Source of the DNA: Streptomyces sp. NRRL S-340
GTDB lineage: Bacteria > Actinomycetota > Actinomycetes > Streptomycetales > Streptomycetaceae
NCBI RefSeq assembly: GCF_000720185.1
Contig: NZ_JOIY01000009.1
Span: forward strand, 62,001 to 126,000
Length of the DNA: 64,000 nt
Direction of reading: 5' to 3'
Position 1 is the first letter of the stretch; each line of letters starts with the position of its first letter. The notes beneath the pieces were generated by a model, which made no database searches, had not been told where the DNA came from, and saw only the letters and a list, made by a program, of their open reading frames with translations. Below, one piece after another: positions 1 to 7,778 of the stretch. Both the position numbers and the translations under genes were made by a program.

Positions 1-580
1 CGGCGAGGTGGTCGGCGGGCGGGAAGCCGTCCTCGGCACCGGCGATGTCGAAGCCGACGACGCCCGCGTCCCGGAAGGCCACCGCGAGGCCGGCGACCTC
101 CCGGGTGCGGTCGAACATCCGCATGCCGCTCAGCAGGGTGCCGACCCGGACGGGGGTGCCTGCCGCCGCCGCCTTGGCCATGCCGGCCGACAGCCCCTCC
201 TGCACCGCCTCGACGACCTCGGTCAGGCTCAGCCCGCCGTTCACCATCAGCTCGGGCGCGTAGCGGACCTCGCCGTAGACGACCCCGTCCGCGGCCAGGT
301 CGAGCACGTACTCCTCGGCGGTGCGCAGCAGACCCTCGCGGGACTGCATCACCGCGAGGGTGTGCTCGAAGGTGGCTATGTAGCGGACCAGGTCGCCGGA
401 ACCGGCCGCCTCGACGTACCAGGCGGCCAGCTCGTCGGGGTCGGTGGTGGGCAGGGTGTGGCCGGCCGCCTGTGCGAGTTCCACGACGGTGGCGGGGCGC
501 AGGCCCCCGTCGAGGTGGTCGTGCAGCACGGCCTTGGGCAGCCGGCGGAGGGTCTCGGTGTCGATGCGCGGGGCGGTCAT
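1..580 (-). CDS. add: Adenosine deaminase, 3' end outside the window
   Basis: The gene covers the first 193 codons of an adenosine deaminase, which hydrolyses adenosine to inosine in purine salvage. Near the N terminus the metal-binding HxH appears as LHDHLDGG (His20 and His22), followed by a typical TIM-barrel sequence ([30 protein letters not shown]). The ATG at 578-580 has GAGGAAAG just upstream. The C-terminal half, with the catalytic Glu and the later His and Asp, runs off the left edge and cannot be checked. The downstream neighbour in the same orientation begins at 1074. Confidence 0.93.
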   Translation of the reverse strand, partial: MTAPRIDTETLRRLPKAVLHDHLDGGLRPATVVELAQAAGHTLPTTDPDELAAWYVEAAGSGDLVRYIATFEHTLAVMQSREGLLRTAEEYVLDLAADGVVYGEVRYAPELMVNGGLSLTEVVEAVQEGLSAGMAKAAAAGTPVRVGTLLSGMRMFDRTREVAGLAVAFRDAGVVGFDIAGAEDGFPPADHLA

Positions 581-684
581 GTGCGGTCTTTCCTCGGCGG
601 GTGAACGTGTGGGGGCAGGGGCCCCTCGGCGGGCGAGGGGCGGGCCGGTCAGGGGGCCGACGGGCCGGGTGGTGACGGGCCGGG

Positions 685-1074
685 TCAGGGGGCGGCGGGC
701 TGGAGCAGGTCCCAGCGGTTGCCGTACAGGTCCTCGAACACGGCGACGGTGCCGTACGGCTCGTGGCGCGGTTCTTCCAGGAAGGCGACGCCCGCCGCCC
801 GCATCCGGGCGTGGTCGCGGGCGAAGTCGCCGGTGTGCAGGAAGAACCCGACGCGCCCGCCGGTCTGGTCACCGACCCGTGCCCGCTGCTGATCCCCCTT
901 GGCGCGGGCGAGCAGCAGCGCGCCGTCCTCCTCGCCCGGGGCGACGACGACCCAGCGGGACCCGTCCGGGCGCGGGGCGTCCTCGACGAGGCGGAAGCCG
1001 AGGGCGCCGGTGTAGAAGCGGATCGCCTCGTCGTAGTCGTCGACGACGAGGGTGACCAGGGCGATATGTCTCAT
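685..1074 (-). CDS. VOC (glyoxalase/bleomycin-resistance) family protein
   Basis: A 129-residue single-module vicinal oxygen chelate protein. The N terminus [20 protein letters not shown] and the C-terminal [16 protein letters not shown] are the usual ends of the paired beta-alpha-beta-beta-beta modules. Such proteins are metal-dependent dioxygenases, lyases or drug-binding proteins; the substrate cannot be told here. The frame stays open far upstream into a repeat region, but the ATG at 1072-1074 has AAAGG six bases ahead and starts exactly at the domain. An 18-bp palindrome overlapping a TATAAC -10-like box lies about 33 bp upstream, suggesting repressor control. Confidence 0.88.
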   Translation of the reverse strand: MRHIALVTLVVDDYDEAIRFYTGALGFRLVEDAPRPDGSRWVVVAPGEEDGALLLARAKGDQQRARVGDQTGGRVGFFLHTGDFARDHARMRAAGVAFLEEPRHEPYGTVAVFEDLYGNRWDLLQPAAP

Positions 1075-1106
1075 CGGGGCCTTTCGGGGCGGGCGGATGA
1101 CCGGTG

Positions 1107-1124
1107 AGGTTATACGTAAAACCT
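1107..1124. promoter_or_regulatory. Palindromic operator overlapping a -10 box
   Basis: AGGTTATACGTAAAACCT is an inverted repeat of form AGGTT-N-TACGTA-N-AACCT, mismatched only at the paired N positions. On the minus strand it contains TATAAC, a good -10 hexamer (complement at 1109-1114), for the VOC gene starting at 1074. It stands out as AT-rich in very GC-rich DNA. A repressor site is the natural reading; the regulator is unknown. Confidence 0.55.
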
Positions 1125-1184
1125 TGGCCGCGCCAGTCGCCCCGGCCCGAAGCGCCGGGGACGGCGGCCCCGGGGCAGCGCGGC

Positions 1185-2015
1185 GGGACCGGCGGGCTCT
1201 CGCCAGGGGGAGCGGCGGGCCCTCGCCAGAGGGTTTTGCGGGCTCTCGCCAGGGGGAGCGACGGGCTCTCGCCAGAGGGTTTTGCGGGCTCTTCGCCCGC
1301 GGGTCGAGCAGGCTCCCGGCGGGGCTCCCCGCCCCCGGGGCAGCAGGTCCTCGGCCACCGGGTGAGCAAGCTCCCGCCCTCCGGTCCGGCAGGCCCCCCG
1401 GAGCCAGCGCGCTCCAGCCCACGGGTCCGGCGGGCTCTCGTCCCCGGTCGGGCGGGCTCCCGCCCTCCGGTCCGGCAGGCCCCCGCCCCGGAGCCAGCGC
1501 GCTCCAGCCCACGGGTCCGGCGGGCTCTCGCTCCCGTCGGGCGGGCTCTCGCCCCGAGGTCAGCAGGCTCTCGCCCACGGAGTCAGCAAGCTCCAGCCCA
1601 CGGGTCCGGCGGGCCCTCGTCCCCGGTCGGGCGGGCTCCCGCCCTCCGGTCCGGCAGGCCCCCGCCCCGGAGCCAGCACGCTCCAGCCCACGGGTCCGGC
1701 GAGCGCTCGCTCCCGGGTCGGGCGGACTCTCGCCCCGAGGTCAGCAGACTCTCGCTCTCTGGTCCGGCAGGCCCCCGCCCCCCGGAGTCAGCAGGTCCTC
1801 GGCCCACCGGGTGAGCAAGCTCCCGCCCTCCGTTCCAGCAACTCCCGCCCACCAGGTCAGCAAGCTCCCGCACACGGAGTCAGCAGGCTCCCACCCTCGG
1901 GTCCGGCGGGCTCCCGCCCCCGGGTCGGGCAGGCTCTCGCCCCCGGATCCGGCAGGCCCCCGCCCCCGGGCCCGCCGCGGCTCTCGTCCCAGGGGTCGGC
2001 CGGGTCCCGCCCGCG
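1185..2015. repeat. Long degenerate tandem array, about 23-bp unit
   Basis: This spacer between the VOC gene and the M56 peptidase gene is filled with some 35 diverged copies of a 22-24 bp unit resembling GGCTCYCGCCCNCGGGTC. Two adjacent 46-bp blocks (1201-1246 and 1247-1292) differ at only two positions. A higher-order period of about 90 bp is visible: GAGCCAGC starts at 1401, 1491 and about 1670. The unit is not a multiple of three, so no frame is kept, and the Pro/Ser/Arg-rich open frames through it are not credible genes. No unique spacers occur, so it is not CRISPR. Confidence 0.85.
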
Positions 2016-2018
2016 GGC

Positions 2019-2948
2019 TCAGCGCTCCTCTTCGCCCTGGGCTATCTCCACCCGGTGGTGGAAGTCGAGCACGCCGGTGGCGGAGGCGCCGCAGGACAGG
2101 GCGGTGCAGGCCAGCAGCAGCCCGGCGATCCAGGCAGCGGCACGGCCCTGGACCTGCGGCGTCGCGAGGAGGGCCTTGACCCGGTGCGGCACCGGACCCG
2201 AGGTGGCGGCGGGCGCGCACTCCGGACGCGCCGAACGGGCCTCCTGCCCGGCCAGCGCGGCACGGGCGATGGCGCGGGCGGTGAGCCGCCGGTCCCCCAC
2301 GGCCGCGGCGGCGGCCTCGTCGGCGGCCCGTTCGGCCGCCAGACGGATGCTGCCGCGCACCGGGCGCAGCGCTGGGTGGCAGTGGGCGGCGAGTTCGGCG
2401 GCGGCCAGGAAGTAGTGGTGGCCGCCGCGGTTGTGCGCGCGCTCGTGGGCGAACAGCGCCTCGCGCTCGGCGGCGTCGAGGCTGCGCAGCATCGCGGTGG
2501 TCACGACGATGCGGTGCGGACGGCCGGGCAGGGCGTACGCGTCGGGGCGCGGGGAGTCGACGACGCACAGGTCACCTGCGGCCGGCCTCCGTGCGGCCTC
2601 CGTGCGGGCGCTGCGAAAGGCCCTCACCTCCCGGACCGCCGCCCGAGCGAGCGTGCCGGCGCACACGGCGAGCGCACCGACGGAGACCGCCGCCGCGGGC
2701 ACCACCACCAGGTCGGAGGCGGTGTGCAGCGGGTGCACCAGTTCGCCCAGGCCGGCGAAGACGGGCAGCTTGAGCAGGCCGGTCAGGACGAACCCGCCGA
2801 GTGCGGCGAGGGAGCATGCGGCGAGCACGACCGCCGAGACGGTGATCACCCACAGCGCGGTCACGGGCGCGAGCCGGTCCGGCGCGCGCCGGGCCAGTGG
2901 CGGCACGGCGAACGGGAGCAGCAGCGGCAGGAGCAGCAGGGCGGTCAT
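2019..2948 (-). CDS. M56 family (BlaR1-like) membrane metallopeptidase
   Basis: A 309-residue membrane protein with hydrophobic segments near the N terminus (residues about 1-20 and 30-60), a further one around 85-105, a cytoplasmic HExxH zinc motif (HERAH, around residue 167), and a last helix near 275-295. It is the peptidase half of BlaR1-type pairs without the C-terminal penicillin sensor. Such enzymes are thought to cleave the partner BlaI repressor. Its ATG overlaps the stop of the BlaI-like gene by four bases (ATGA), so the two are translationally coupled. The signal sensed is unknown. Confidence 0.92.
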   Translation of the reverse strand: MTALLLLPLLLPFAVPPLARRAPDRLAPVTALWVITVSAVVLAACSLAALGGFVLTGLLKLPVFAGLGELVHPLHTASDLVVVPAAAVSVGALAVCAGTLARAAVREVRAFRSARTEAARRPAAGDLCVVDSPRPDAYALPGRPHRIVVTTAMLRSLDAAEREALFAHERAHNRGGHHYFLAAAELAAHCHPALRPVRGSIRLAAERAADEAAAAAVGDRRLTARAIARAALAGQEARSARPECAPAATSGPVPHRVKALLATPQVQGRAAAWIAGLLLACTALSCGASATGVLDFHHRVEIAQGEEER

Positions 2949-3316
2949 CGCTCATCCGGTTCGAGCAGGTCGCGCAGGATGCGCTCGTCGTCGGCGCTGA
3001 GCTGGGCGACGAAGCGGGCGAGGACGGTCTCGCGGTCGGTGTCGCGGTCGAGTTCGCAGTGCATGCGGCGGGCGGTCAGCCCGTGGGCGTCCTGCACCGG
3101 GTAGTAGGCGTAGCCGCGCCCCTGGCGGCGCCGCTCGACCACGCCCTTCTCGTACAGCCGGGTCAGGATCGTGGTCACCGTGGTGCGGGCCAGGTCGGCG
3201 GCCAGTCCCGCCTGTACCTCGCCCGGCGTCCGGGGCGCGCCGGCGGCCCACAGGACGGCCATCACACCGGCCTCCAGCTCACCGGCCGGTCTGCGTTCGT
3301 CCTTCGCGTCGGTCAT
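2945..3316 (-). CDS. BlaI/MecI/CopY family transcriptional repressor
   Basis: A 123-residue winged-helix repressor. The DNA-binding domain fills the first 80 residues (LEAGVMAVLWAAGAPRTPGE, ARTTVTTILTRLYEKGVV) and the C terminus is the dimerisation region that M56 peptidases cleave in characterised systems. The frame allows a start at 3331, but the ATG at 3316 has GAGGGA eight bases upstream and is preferred. It is first in a two-gene operon with the M56 peptidase. The inverted repeat at 3360-3377, about 45 bp upstream, is the likely autoregulatory operator. Confidence 0.92.
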   Translation of the reverse strand: MTDAKDERRPAGELEAGVMAVLWAAGAPRTPGEVQAGLAADLARTTVTTILTRLYEKGVVERRRQGRGYAYYPVQDAHGLTARRMHCELDRDTDRETVLARFVAQLSADDERILRDLLEPDER

Positions 3317-3359
3317 GGGAACGTCCCTCACCCCGTCCTCGCGTGCATTCCAGTGGACC

Positions 3360-3377
3360 GTCTACACAAGAGTAGTC
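3360..3377. promoter_or_regulatory. Probable BlaI-type operator
   Basis: GTCTACACAAGAGTAGTC consists of arms GNCTAC and GTAGNC around six bases. Actinobacterial BlaI sites are built on TAC/GTA half-sites (mycobacterial boxes contain TACTAC and GTAGTA), which this fits. It lies upstream of the BlaI-like gene and is suited to autoregulation of the BlaI-M56 pair. Confidence 0.6.
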
Positions 3378-3458
3378 AACCGGGGACGGCACCGCCGTCC
3401 CGCCTCCCCTCCTCACGGGCGGGCGGGGCACGGCGGCGCGGGAGGGGACGGGGCGGGC

Positions 3459-4013
3459 TCAGCTCGCGGTGGCCGGCAGCAGCACGCGGCCGAGGGCCCC
3501 GGAGAACTGGTCCACCACCTGGGTCAGGGCCTCGCCGGCGGCCGGTGCCACGGTCAGCGTGCCGTCCTCGCGCACGGTGATGTCCTTGTCCAGGGTGAAC
3601 CAGCCCTGCACGACGTGTGCCGCGCCCATGGAGGTGAGGACGGGGCGCAGTGCGTAGTCGATGGCGAGGACGTGGGCGACGGATCCGCCGGTGGCCAGCG
3701 GCAGCACGGTCTTGCCGGTGAGGGCGTACTGCGGGAGCAGGTCGAGGAGTGCCTTGAGGACACCGGCGTACGAGGCCTTGTAGACGGGGGTGCCGACCAC
3801 CACACCGTCGGCGCGGGCGAAGAGTCCGGCGGCCTCCACGATGGCCGGATGACGTGGATCCGCTCCGAGGAGCGCCTCGGCGGGGACGGTGCGGACGTCG
3901 AGCGGGATCACGTCGTGGCCCTGGTCGACCAGTCGCTGGTCGAGGTGGCGCAGCAGGCGGTGCGTGCGGGAGGAGGCGGAGGGGCTGCCGGACACGGACA
4001 GGACGGTGGCCAT
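3459..4013 (-). CDS. ssuE: NADPH-dependent FMN reductase, SsuE type
   Basis: A 184-residue flavodoxin-fold reductase giving FMNH2 to a two-component monooxygenase such as alkanesulfonate monooxygenase. The N terminus VLSVSGSPSASSRTHRLL is the FMN phosphate-binding loop; VVGTPVYKASYAGVLKALLD and VVQGWFTLDKDI are typical of SsuE/MsuE. Start at 4013 chosen because AGAGGA precedes the ATG and the 44 upstream codons are low-complexity. No ssuD monooxygenase or sulfonate transporter is nearby. A sulfur-type leader peptide about 335 bp upstream on the same strand supports a role in sulfur supply. Confidence 0.88.
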   Translation of the reverse strand: MATVLSVSGSPSASSRTHRLLRHLDQRLVDQGHDVIPLDVRTVPAEALLGADPRHPAIVEAAGLFARADGVVVGTPVYKASYAGVLKALLDLLPQYALTGKTVLPLATGGSVAHVLAIDYALRPVLTSMGAAHVVQGWFTLDKDITVREDGTLTVAPAAGEALTQVVDQFSGALGRVLLPATAS

Positions 4014-4347
4014 GGGTCCTCTTTCTGGAACGACGGACGGGCCCGACGGCAGCCGTGACGGACGAGCTCGGCAGGCGCGACGGGAGGGGCGGAGGGCGCG
4101 AGGGGAGTGCGGGCGCGGCGGCGGGGCGGGACGTGCGGCGGACACGCGGGCGCACGCAGGCGGGGGGGCGGGACGCAGCGGTCACCGGACCCGCCGACCA
4201 CCGCCTGGACGACCGCACGACCCGGTGACTCGAACTCGACGGGAAAGGTGGGCCCTGGCCGGCGGAGGAGCGGACCTGCGCGGCCGACGCCGTGTGCAGG
4301 CGGTGGGCCGGGTCAGGAGAGCGGCGCGGAAATGCGCGGCGGGCCGG
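4014..4347. other. Long leader region between leader peptide and ssuE
   Basis: These 334 bases separate the leader-peptide stop from ssuE. The region is purine-rich on the plus strand and has no convincing gene. If ssuE is transcribed from the promoter at 4439-4467, this would be an untranslated leader in which attenuation could act, but I see no clear terminator hairpin. Confidence 0.4.
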
Positions 4348-4431
4348 TCAGGCCGCGGTGCGACAGGCTGCGCTGGAGACGCGGGCGAGGTCGACGTGGC
4401 GTCGCCGCGTGAGAGCCGGTCGCATGTTCAT
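4348..4431 (-). CDS. Short leader peptide (LTRRRHVDLxRVSSAxC type)
   Basis: A 27-residue peptide containing LTRRRHVDLARVSSAACR. This matches the pattern of small actinobacterial leader peptides (an RRRHVDL-like core, a serine stretch, then a conserved Cys near the C terminus) found upstream of sulfur and cysteine-related genes. ATGs lie at 4431 and 4425. A promoter with TTGACT and CACGAT at 17-bp spacing puts the transcript start at or one base before the first ATG, so the peptide is probably leaderless. The Cys codon suggests ribosome-mediated sensing of cysteine supply for the downstream ssuE; this function is inferred. Confidence 0.75.
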   Translation of the reverse strand: MNMRPALTRRRHVDLARVSSAACRTAA

Positions 4432-4438
4432 GCCGACG

Positions 4439-4467
4439 ATCGTGGCAGCCGCCGGTGGGGCAGTCAA
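4439..4467 (-). promoter_or_regulatory. Promoter of the leader peptide
   Basis: On the minus strand a -35 TTGACT (4462-4467) and a -10 CACGAT (4439-4444) are separated by 17 bp. Transcription would begin near 4432, directly at the leader ATG. Confidence 0.6.
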
Positions 4468-4548
4468 GGAGAGGCCGACCGGGTCTCGTATGACGGACCG
4501 GCGCCGTGGGACGGCCGGTCGCGGGCGGGACGGGTGACGGCGGGAGTG

Positions 4549-5043
4549 TCACCCGCCGGGCATCAGCCGGGGGTCCTGGGGAAGCGGCCGGCCGGTCTCG
4601 ATCAGGGACTTGAGGTTGGACAGGACCGCCGGCCAGCCCCGCGACGCGGCGGCGAGTTCCCGGGCGTCGGCGAGGTGCTCGTGGGTGACGGTGAGCCGGA
4701 CGATGTCGTGATGGGGCCGGACGTCGAAGGTGACCCGGGAGTGGCGGGCGGGCCGCGCCTCGTCCTCGGGCGGGGACCAGGTGAGGACCAGCCGGGTCGG
4801 GCGGTCGGACACGACGACGGTGCCGACCACGTCGGCGATGCCGGAGCCGTCCGTCCGCACGTGCTCCCAGCGCGAGCCCGGCCGCCAGTCCGAGACGTTG
4901 CCGTGTCCCCAGTAGGCGGCGGTCACGTCGGCGTCCGTCAGGGCGTCCCAGACCGCCTCGGCGGTGCTCGCGAGGTAGGTGACGTAGACGTGGCTCGGCC
5001 GGTCGCTCGGGGCTCGCACCCTCACAGTCACCCAGGCGGTCAC
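4549..5043 (-). CDS. SRPBCC/AHSA1 domain protein
   Basis: A 164-residue START-like protein of the Aha1-C type: VYVTYLASTAEAVWDALTD opens the fold, WRPGSRWEHV lies in the middle and VLSNLKSLIETGRPLP is the closing helix. Related genes usually follow an ArsR-type regulator, which is absent here. The start is uncertain: the GTG at 5043 has a purine-rich stretch directly abutting it, and further in-frame GTGs follow within ten codons. The cavity ligand is unknown. Confidence 0.83.
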   Translation of the reverse strand: MTAWVTVRVRAPSDRPSHVYVTYLASTAEAVWDALTDADVTAAYWGHGNVSDWRPGSRWEHVRTDGSGIADVVGTVVVSDRPTRLVLTWSPPEDEARPARHSRVTFDVRPHHDIVRLTVTHEHLADARELAAASRGWPAVLSNLKSLIETGRPLPQDPRLMPGG

Positions 5044-5079
5044 CCGCCTGTCAAACGGGGCCCGCCGCGAGGGTCGCCC

Positions 5080-5172
5080 CGGCGGGGCGCCGGCCCGGTG
5101 GAGTGCCGGCCCCGTGGGGCGCCGAGCCGGTGGGGCGCCGGCCCGGTGGAGTCACGCCCCGGTGGAGTGCCG
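5080..5172. repeat. Small degenerate tandem repeat
   Basis: About four imperfect copies of a 20-30 bp unit such as GGGGCGCCGGCCCGGTGGAG lie between the AHSA1 start and the YeaQ-like gene. This is the same kind of minisatellite spacer as at 1185-2015, with a different unit. Confidence 0.65.
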
Positions 5173-5227
5173 GCTCGCGCAGCGGGCATCCGGACAACCG
5201 CGGGGACCACGACACGGAGAGGCGAAG

Positions 5228-5494
5228 ATGGAGATCAGCGGCATCATCAGTGCCATCGTCATCGGCATCATCATCGGTGTCCTGGGACGGCTCGTCGTTC
5301 CGGGCCGCCAGCACATAGGCATCCTGTGGACGATCGTCATCGGCATCGTGGCCGCGCTGATCGGGGCGGCGGTGGCCTCCGCGCTCGGCGTGGCGGACAC
5401 CAAGGGCGTCGACTGGATCGAGTGGCTCATCCAGATCGCGCTCGCCGCGGTGGGTGTGGCCGCACTGGACCGGGCGAAGGCGCCCCGGCGCTGA
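5228..5494 (+). CDS. GlsB/YeaQ/YmgE family membrane protein
   Basis: An 88-residue, nearly all-hydrophobic protein of the transglycosylase-associated (GlsB/YeaQ) family: ISGIISAIVIGIIIGVLGRL, a short basic PGRQ loop, then two more helices (residues about 30-52 and 62-80). Members are stress-induced inner-membrane proteins without a firmly known activity. The ATG has GGAGAGG seven bases upstream. A stem-loop at 5515-5550 follows the stop, making this a single-gene transcript. Confidence 0.88.
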   Translation: MEISGIISAIVIGIIIGVLGRLVVPGRQHIGILWTIVIGIVAALIGAAVASALGVADTKGVDWIEWLIQIALAAVGVAALDRAKAPRR

Positions 5495-5514
5495 CCGGCC
5501 CCCACCCTCCCGAA

Positions 5515-5550
5515 CGCCGCCCGGCCATCGCCCCGCGTTCCCGGGCGGCG
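5515..5550 (+). terminator. Stem-loop terminator after the YeaQ-like gene
   Basis: CGCCGCCCGG (5515-5524) and CCGGGCGGCG (5541-5550) form a perfect 10-bp stem with a 16-nt loop, between convergent genes. As often in Streptomyces there is no U-tract. Confidence 0.6.
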
Positions 5551-5613
5551 CCGGCGTCCCGGGCCCCGGTGACGGGCGGGTGCGGACGGACGCCGCCCCG
5601 CCCGTCGCCGCGG

Positions 5614-6393
5614 TCACGGCTCGTAGACGTACGGCGTCGTCGTGGTCAGCGGGACGAAACCGAGGCGTTCGAGGATGGGGCGGCTCTCGCTGCCGGCGTC
5701 GACGTGCAGGTAGCGGTAGCCGCGGTCGGCGGCGATGCGGGCGCGGTGGGCGACCAGTGCCCGGTAGATGCCGCGGCCACGCCACTGTTCGGCGGTGCCG
5801 CCGCCCCACAGACCGGCGAATCCGGTGCCCGGCGGCATCTCCATGCGGGCCGCGCTCACCGGCTCGGCACCGGCGAGGGCGACGACGGCGACCAGCGTGT
5901 CCGGGGCCGTGGTGAGCTGGGCGAGCAGGCGGTGGCGCAGAGCGCCGTCGTCGGGGCCGAAGGCCTTGTCGTGCACGGCGATCATGAGGTCCACGCCGGC
6001 CTCGTCGGTGACGGTGTGCAGGCGCACGCCCTCGGGCAGCGCCGCGTCGAGCGAGAGGTCGGTGACCTCGGCGACCATGAGCGTCTCCTCCGGTTCGGCT
6101 GTGAACCCGGCGGCCGTCAGCCGCCGCCCGAGGTCCGCCGGCCGGTCGTGCCCGTACAGCTTCCATTCGAAGGGGTGGCCCAGCGCGGAGAAGTGGGCCA
6201 CCTGCTCGGCGATCGCCGCGTCGGCGCCGTCGGCGTCCAGAGCGGACCACAGGACCCCGTTCCAGTCCTGTGCGGTGCTGCCGACGTGGCGTATCACGTC
6301 CCCGGCGCGTTCGACGCGGGCGGCGGGGGAGTCGGGACGGGCGCGTTCGCGCAGTTCCCGGTCGTAGCGGGCGAGTACCGTGGCATGATCCAT
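5614..6393 (-). CDS. GNAT family N-acetyltransferase
   Basis: A 259-residue protein whose C-terminal half (about 125-255) is a GNAT fold. WRGRGIYRALVAHRARIAAD is motif A, the acetyl-CoA pyrophosphate loop, and GYRYLHVDAGSESRPILERL is motif B. The N-terminal 120 residues carry a less conserved region (FEWKLYGHDRP, LGRRLTAAGF) seen in two-part GNAT proteins. The acceptor substrate is unknown. It converges on the YeaQ-like gene. Confidence 0.88.
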   Translation of the reverse strand: MDHATVLARYDRELRERARPDSPAARVERAGDVIRHVGSTAQDWNGVLWSALDADGADAAIAEQVAHFSALGHPFEWKLYGHDRPADLGRRLTAAGFTAEPEETLMVAEVTDLSLDAALPEGVRLHTVTDEAGVDLMIAVHDKAFGPDDGALRHRLLAQLTTAPDTLVAVVALAGAEPVSAARMEMPPGTGFAGLWGGGTAEQWRGRGIYRALVAHRARIAADRGYRYLHVDAGSESRPILERLGFVPLTTTTPYVYEP

Positions 6394-6470
6394 GCGCCGG
6401 ACCCCATCAGAGGCGGCCGCCCGGGGGCAACCTGTTTATGACCCTTCCCGCCCGGTGGCCGAGCCCGTTC

Positions 6471-6534
6471 CCGGCCCCTCCCCCGCCCCCGGCCGGTCCC
6501 GCGCCGGCCCCTCCCCCGCCCGCGGCCGGTCCCG
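6471..6534. repeat. Two-copy 33-bp direct repeat
   Basis: A unit beginning CCGGCCCCTCCCCCGCCC starts at 6471 and again at 6504, nearly identical over about 31 bases, in the gap between two acetyltransferase genes. Confidence 0.65.
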
Positions 6535-6588
6535 TTGGGGGCCGTCTCGCCCCGTGGCGAACCCGGTTCCAGGCGCGCCCCGGCCCCG

Positions 6589-7446
6589 CTAGCCCAGTTC
6601 CAGGGTGGTGACGCCGAAGACCCGTTCGCGGGCGTGCTCACGCACCGGTCCCGTGTACATGCGGGCGGTCTCGAACGACGGCGTGAGGCCCGCCTCCTCG
6701 GCCAGGGCCACGCCGGCCGCGTTGGTCTCCGGGACGTCCACGGCGATGTCCTGCCCCCGGGCCGCGGCGCACAGGGCGGCGAACAGGGCGCGCGCGTCCT
6801 CGGGGGTGTCGGCGAACAGCGGACCGATGCGCAGGCTGTCGCGGGCCGGGCGGAGCACGCCGTAGCCGGTGACGCGGCTTCCGGCGGCGCGGCGCACGAA
6901 GGTCCCGTGGCCCTGCGTGGTCAGCCAGCGGCCGAGGAAGCGCGGGCGGTCGGCCGGGTGGCAGAGCGCGTCGTAGGCGATGAGGTCCGGCAGGTCCGCG
7001 GCAGTGGCGGGCCGCACACCGGCGGGGGCCTGGGCGGCCGGGGCGGCTCCGGCGAACCGGACGGTGCGGTGGGCCGGACGGAAGCCCGACTGCCGGTAGT
7101 TGTCCTGCTGGGCGACGACGCCGTCCAGACCGACCGTGCGGCTGCCCGCGTGCACCAGGGCGGTCTTCCAGGTGGTCAGGCCGTGTCCCCGGCCGCGCAG
7201 GTCGGGGCGGACGAGGTAGCAGCCCAGGAAGGCGAAGCCGGCACCGTGGTTCACCACCGAGATCGCGGAGACCGGCTCGCCGCCGATCAGGCCGAGGAAG
7301 AAGCCGTCCGGGTCCTGGGCGAAGAAGGCGGGACCGTCGGACAGCCCGGGGTTCCATCCCTCCTCGGCCGCCCACCGGCTGATGACCGGCCAGTCCTCCA
7401 GGGTCGCCTGGGTGACGACGAGGTCTTCGCGGGCCTCCAGGACCAT
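6589..7446 (-). CDS. Two-domain GNAT family acetyltransferase
   Basis: A 285-residue protein with an N-terminal GNAT domain (residues 1-130; VRPDLRGRGHGLTTWKTA is the acetyl-CoA loop) and a second C-terminal domain of the Acetyltransf_18/YitH type (about 150-285, with GPLFADTPEDARALFAAL). The ATG at 7444-7446 is chosen because GGAG lies seven bases ahead and the domain starts there; 16 further codons upstream are open but low-complexity. The substrate is unknown. It may be cotranscribed with the next acetyltransferase gene at 6393, but a repeat separates them. Confidence 0.88.
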   Translation of the reverse strand: MVLEAREDLVVTQATLEDWPVISRWAAEEGWNPGLSDGPAFFAQDPDGFFLGLIGGEPVSAISVVNHGAGFAFLGCYLVRPDLRGRGHGLTTWKTALVHAGSRTVGLDGVVAQQDNYRQSGFRPAHRTVRFAGAAPAAQAPAGVRPATAADLPDLIAYDALCHPADRPRFLGRWLTTQGHGTFVRRAAGSRVTGYGVLRPARDSLRIGPLFADTPEDARALFAALCAAARGQDIAVDVPETNAAGVALAEEAGLTPSFETARMYTGPVREHARERVFGVTTLELG

Positions 7447-7778
7447 CGGTGCGCTCCATTCCGTTGCGGGCGGTGCGGGCGGTGCGCGCAGCATCCTTGC
7501 GGATCACGCCTCCGGGCGCCACGGCGGGATCAGGCCGCGCACCGCCCGGACGGCGGGAAGCGGGACGCAGGACGGCCGGTGACCGGGCGGGGGCCGGGTC
7601 CTGCTCGAAGGGGCCGGTGCGCCGGGCGGGTGCGGGGGGCTGTGCGGCGGGTGTGCCTGGGGGCCGCGCGCCGGGCGGGCCGACGCGGAGGGGGGCCTGA
7701 GGCGGGGGGCCTCGGGCGGAGTTCCCACCGGTGGGGGGACCGGCTGCGGTGGGACACTCCCCTGCGGCCGGGCGGGTC
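7447..7778. other. Non-coding spacer
   Basis: About 330 bases between an acetyltransferase start and the chaplin stop. Apart from a hairpin at 7695-7717 it holds only low-complexity G-rich DNA with open frames of non-native composition; I see no gene. Confidence 0.55.
7695..7717 (-). terminator. Possible terminator of the chaplin gene
   Basis: GCCTGAGGC (7695-7703) pairs with GCCTCGGGC (7709-7717) through nine base pairs including one G-U, with a five-base G loop. It lies about 60 bp beyond the chaplin stop on the minus strand. Confidence 0.4.

Noticed and set aside
1185..2015. CRISPR array
   Set aside because: Copies are directly adjacent with no unique spacers, are poorly conserved, and no cas gene is present.
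1052..2179. Long open frames on both strands through the tandem array, giving Pro/Ser/Arg-rich proteins
   Set aside because: The 23-bp period rotates the frame, the composition is extreme and no domain or conserved start is present.
3889..6441. An 850-codon open frame on the plus strand
   Set aside because: It runs antisense to SsuE, the AHSA1 protein and an acetyltransferase, all with clear domains; it is a shadow caused by high GC.
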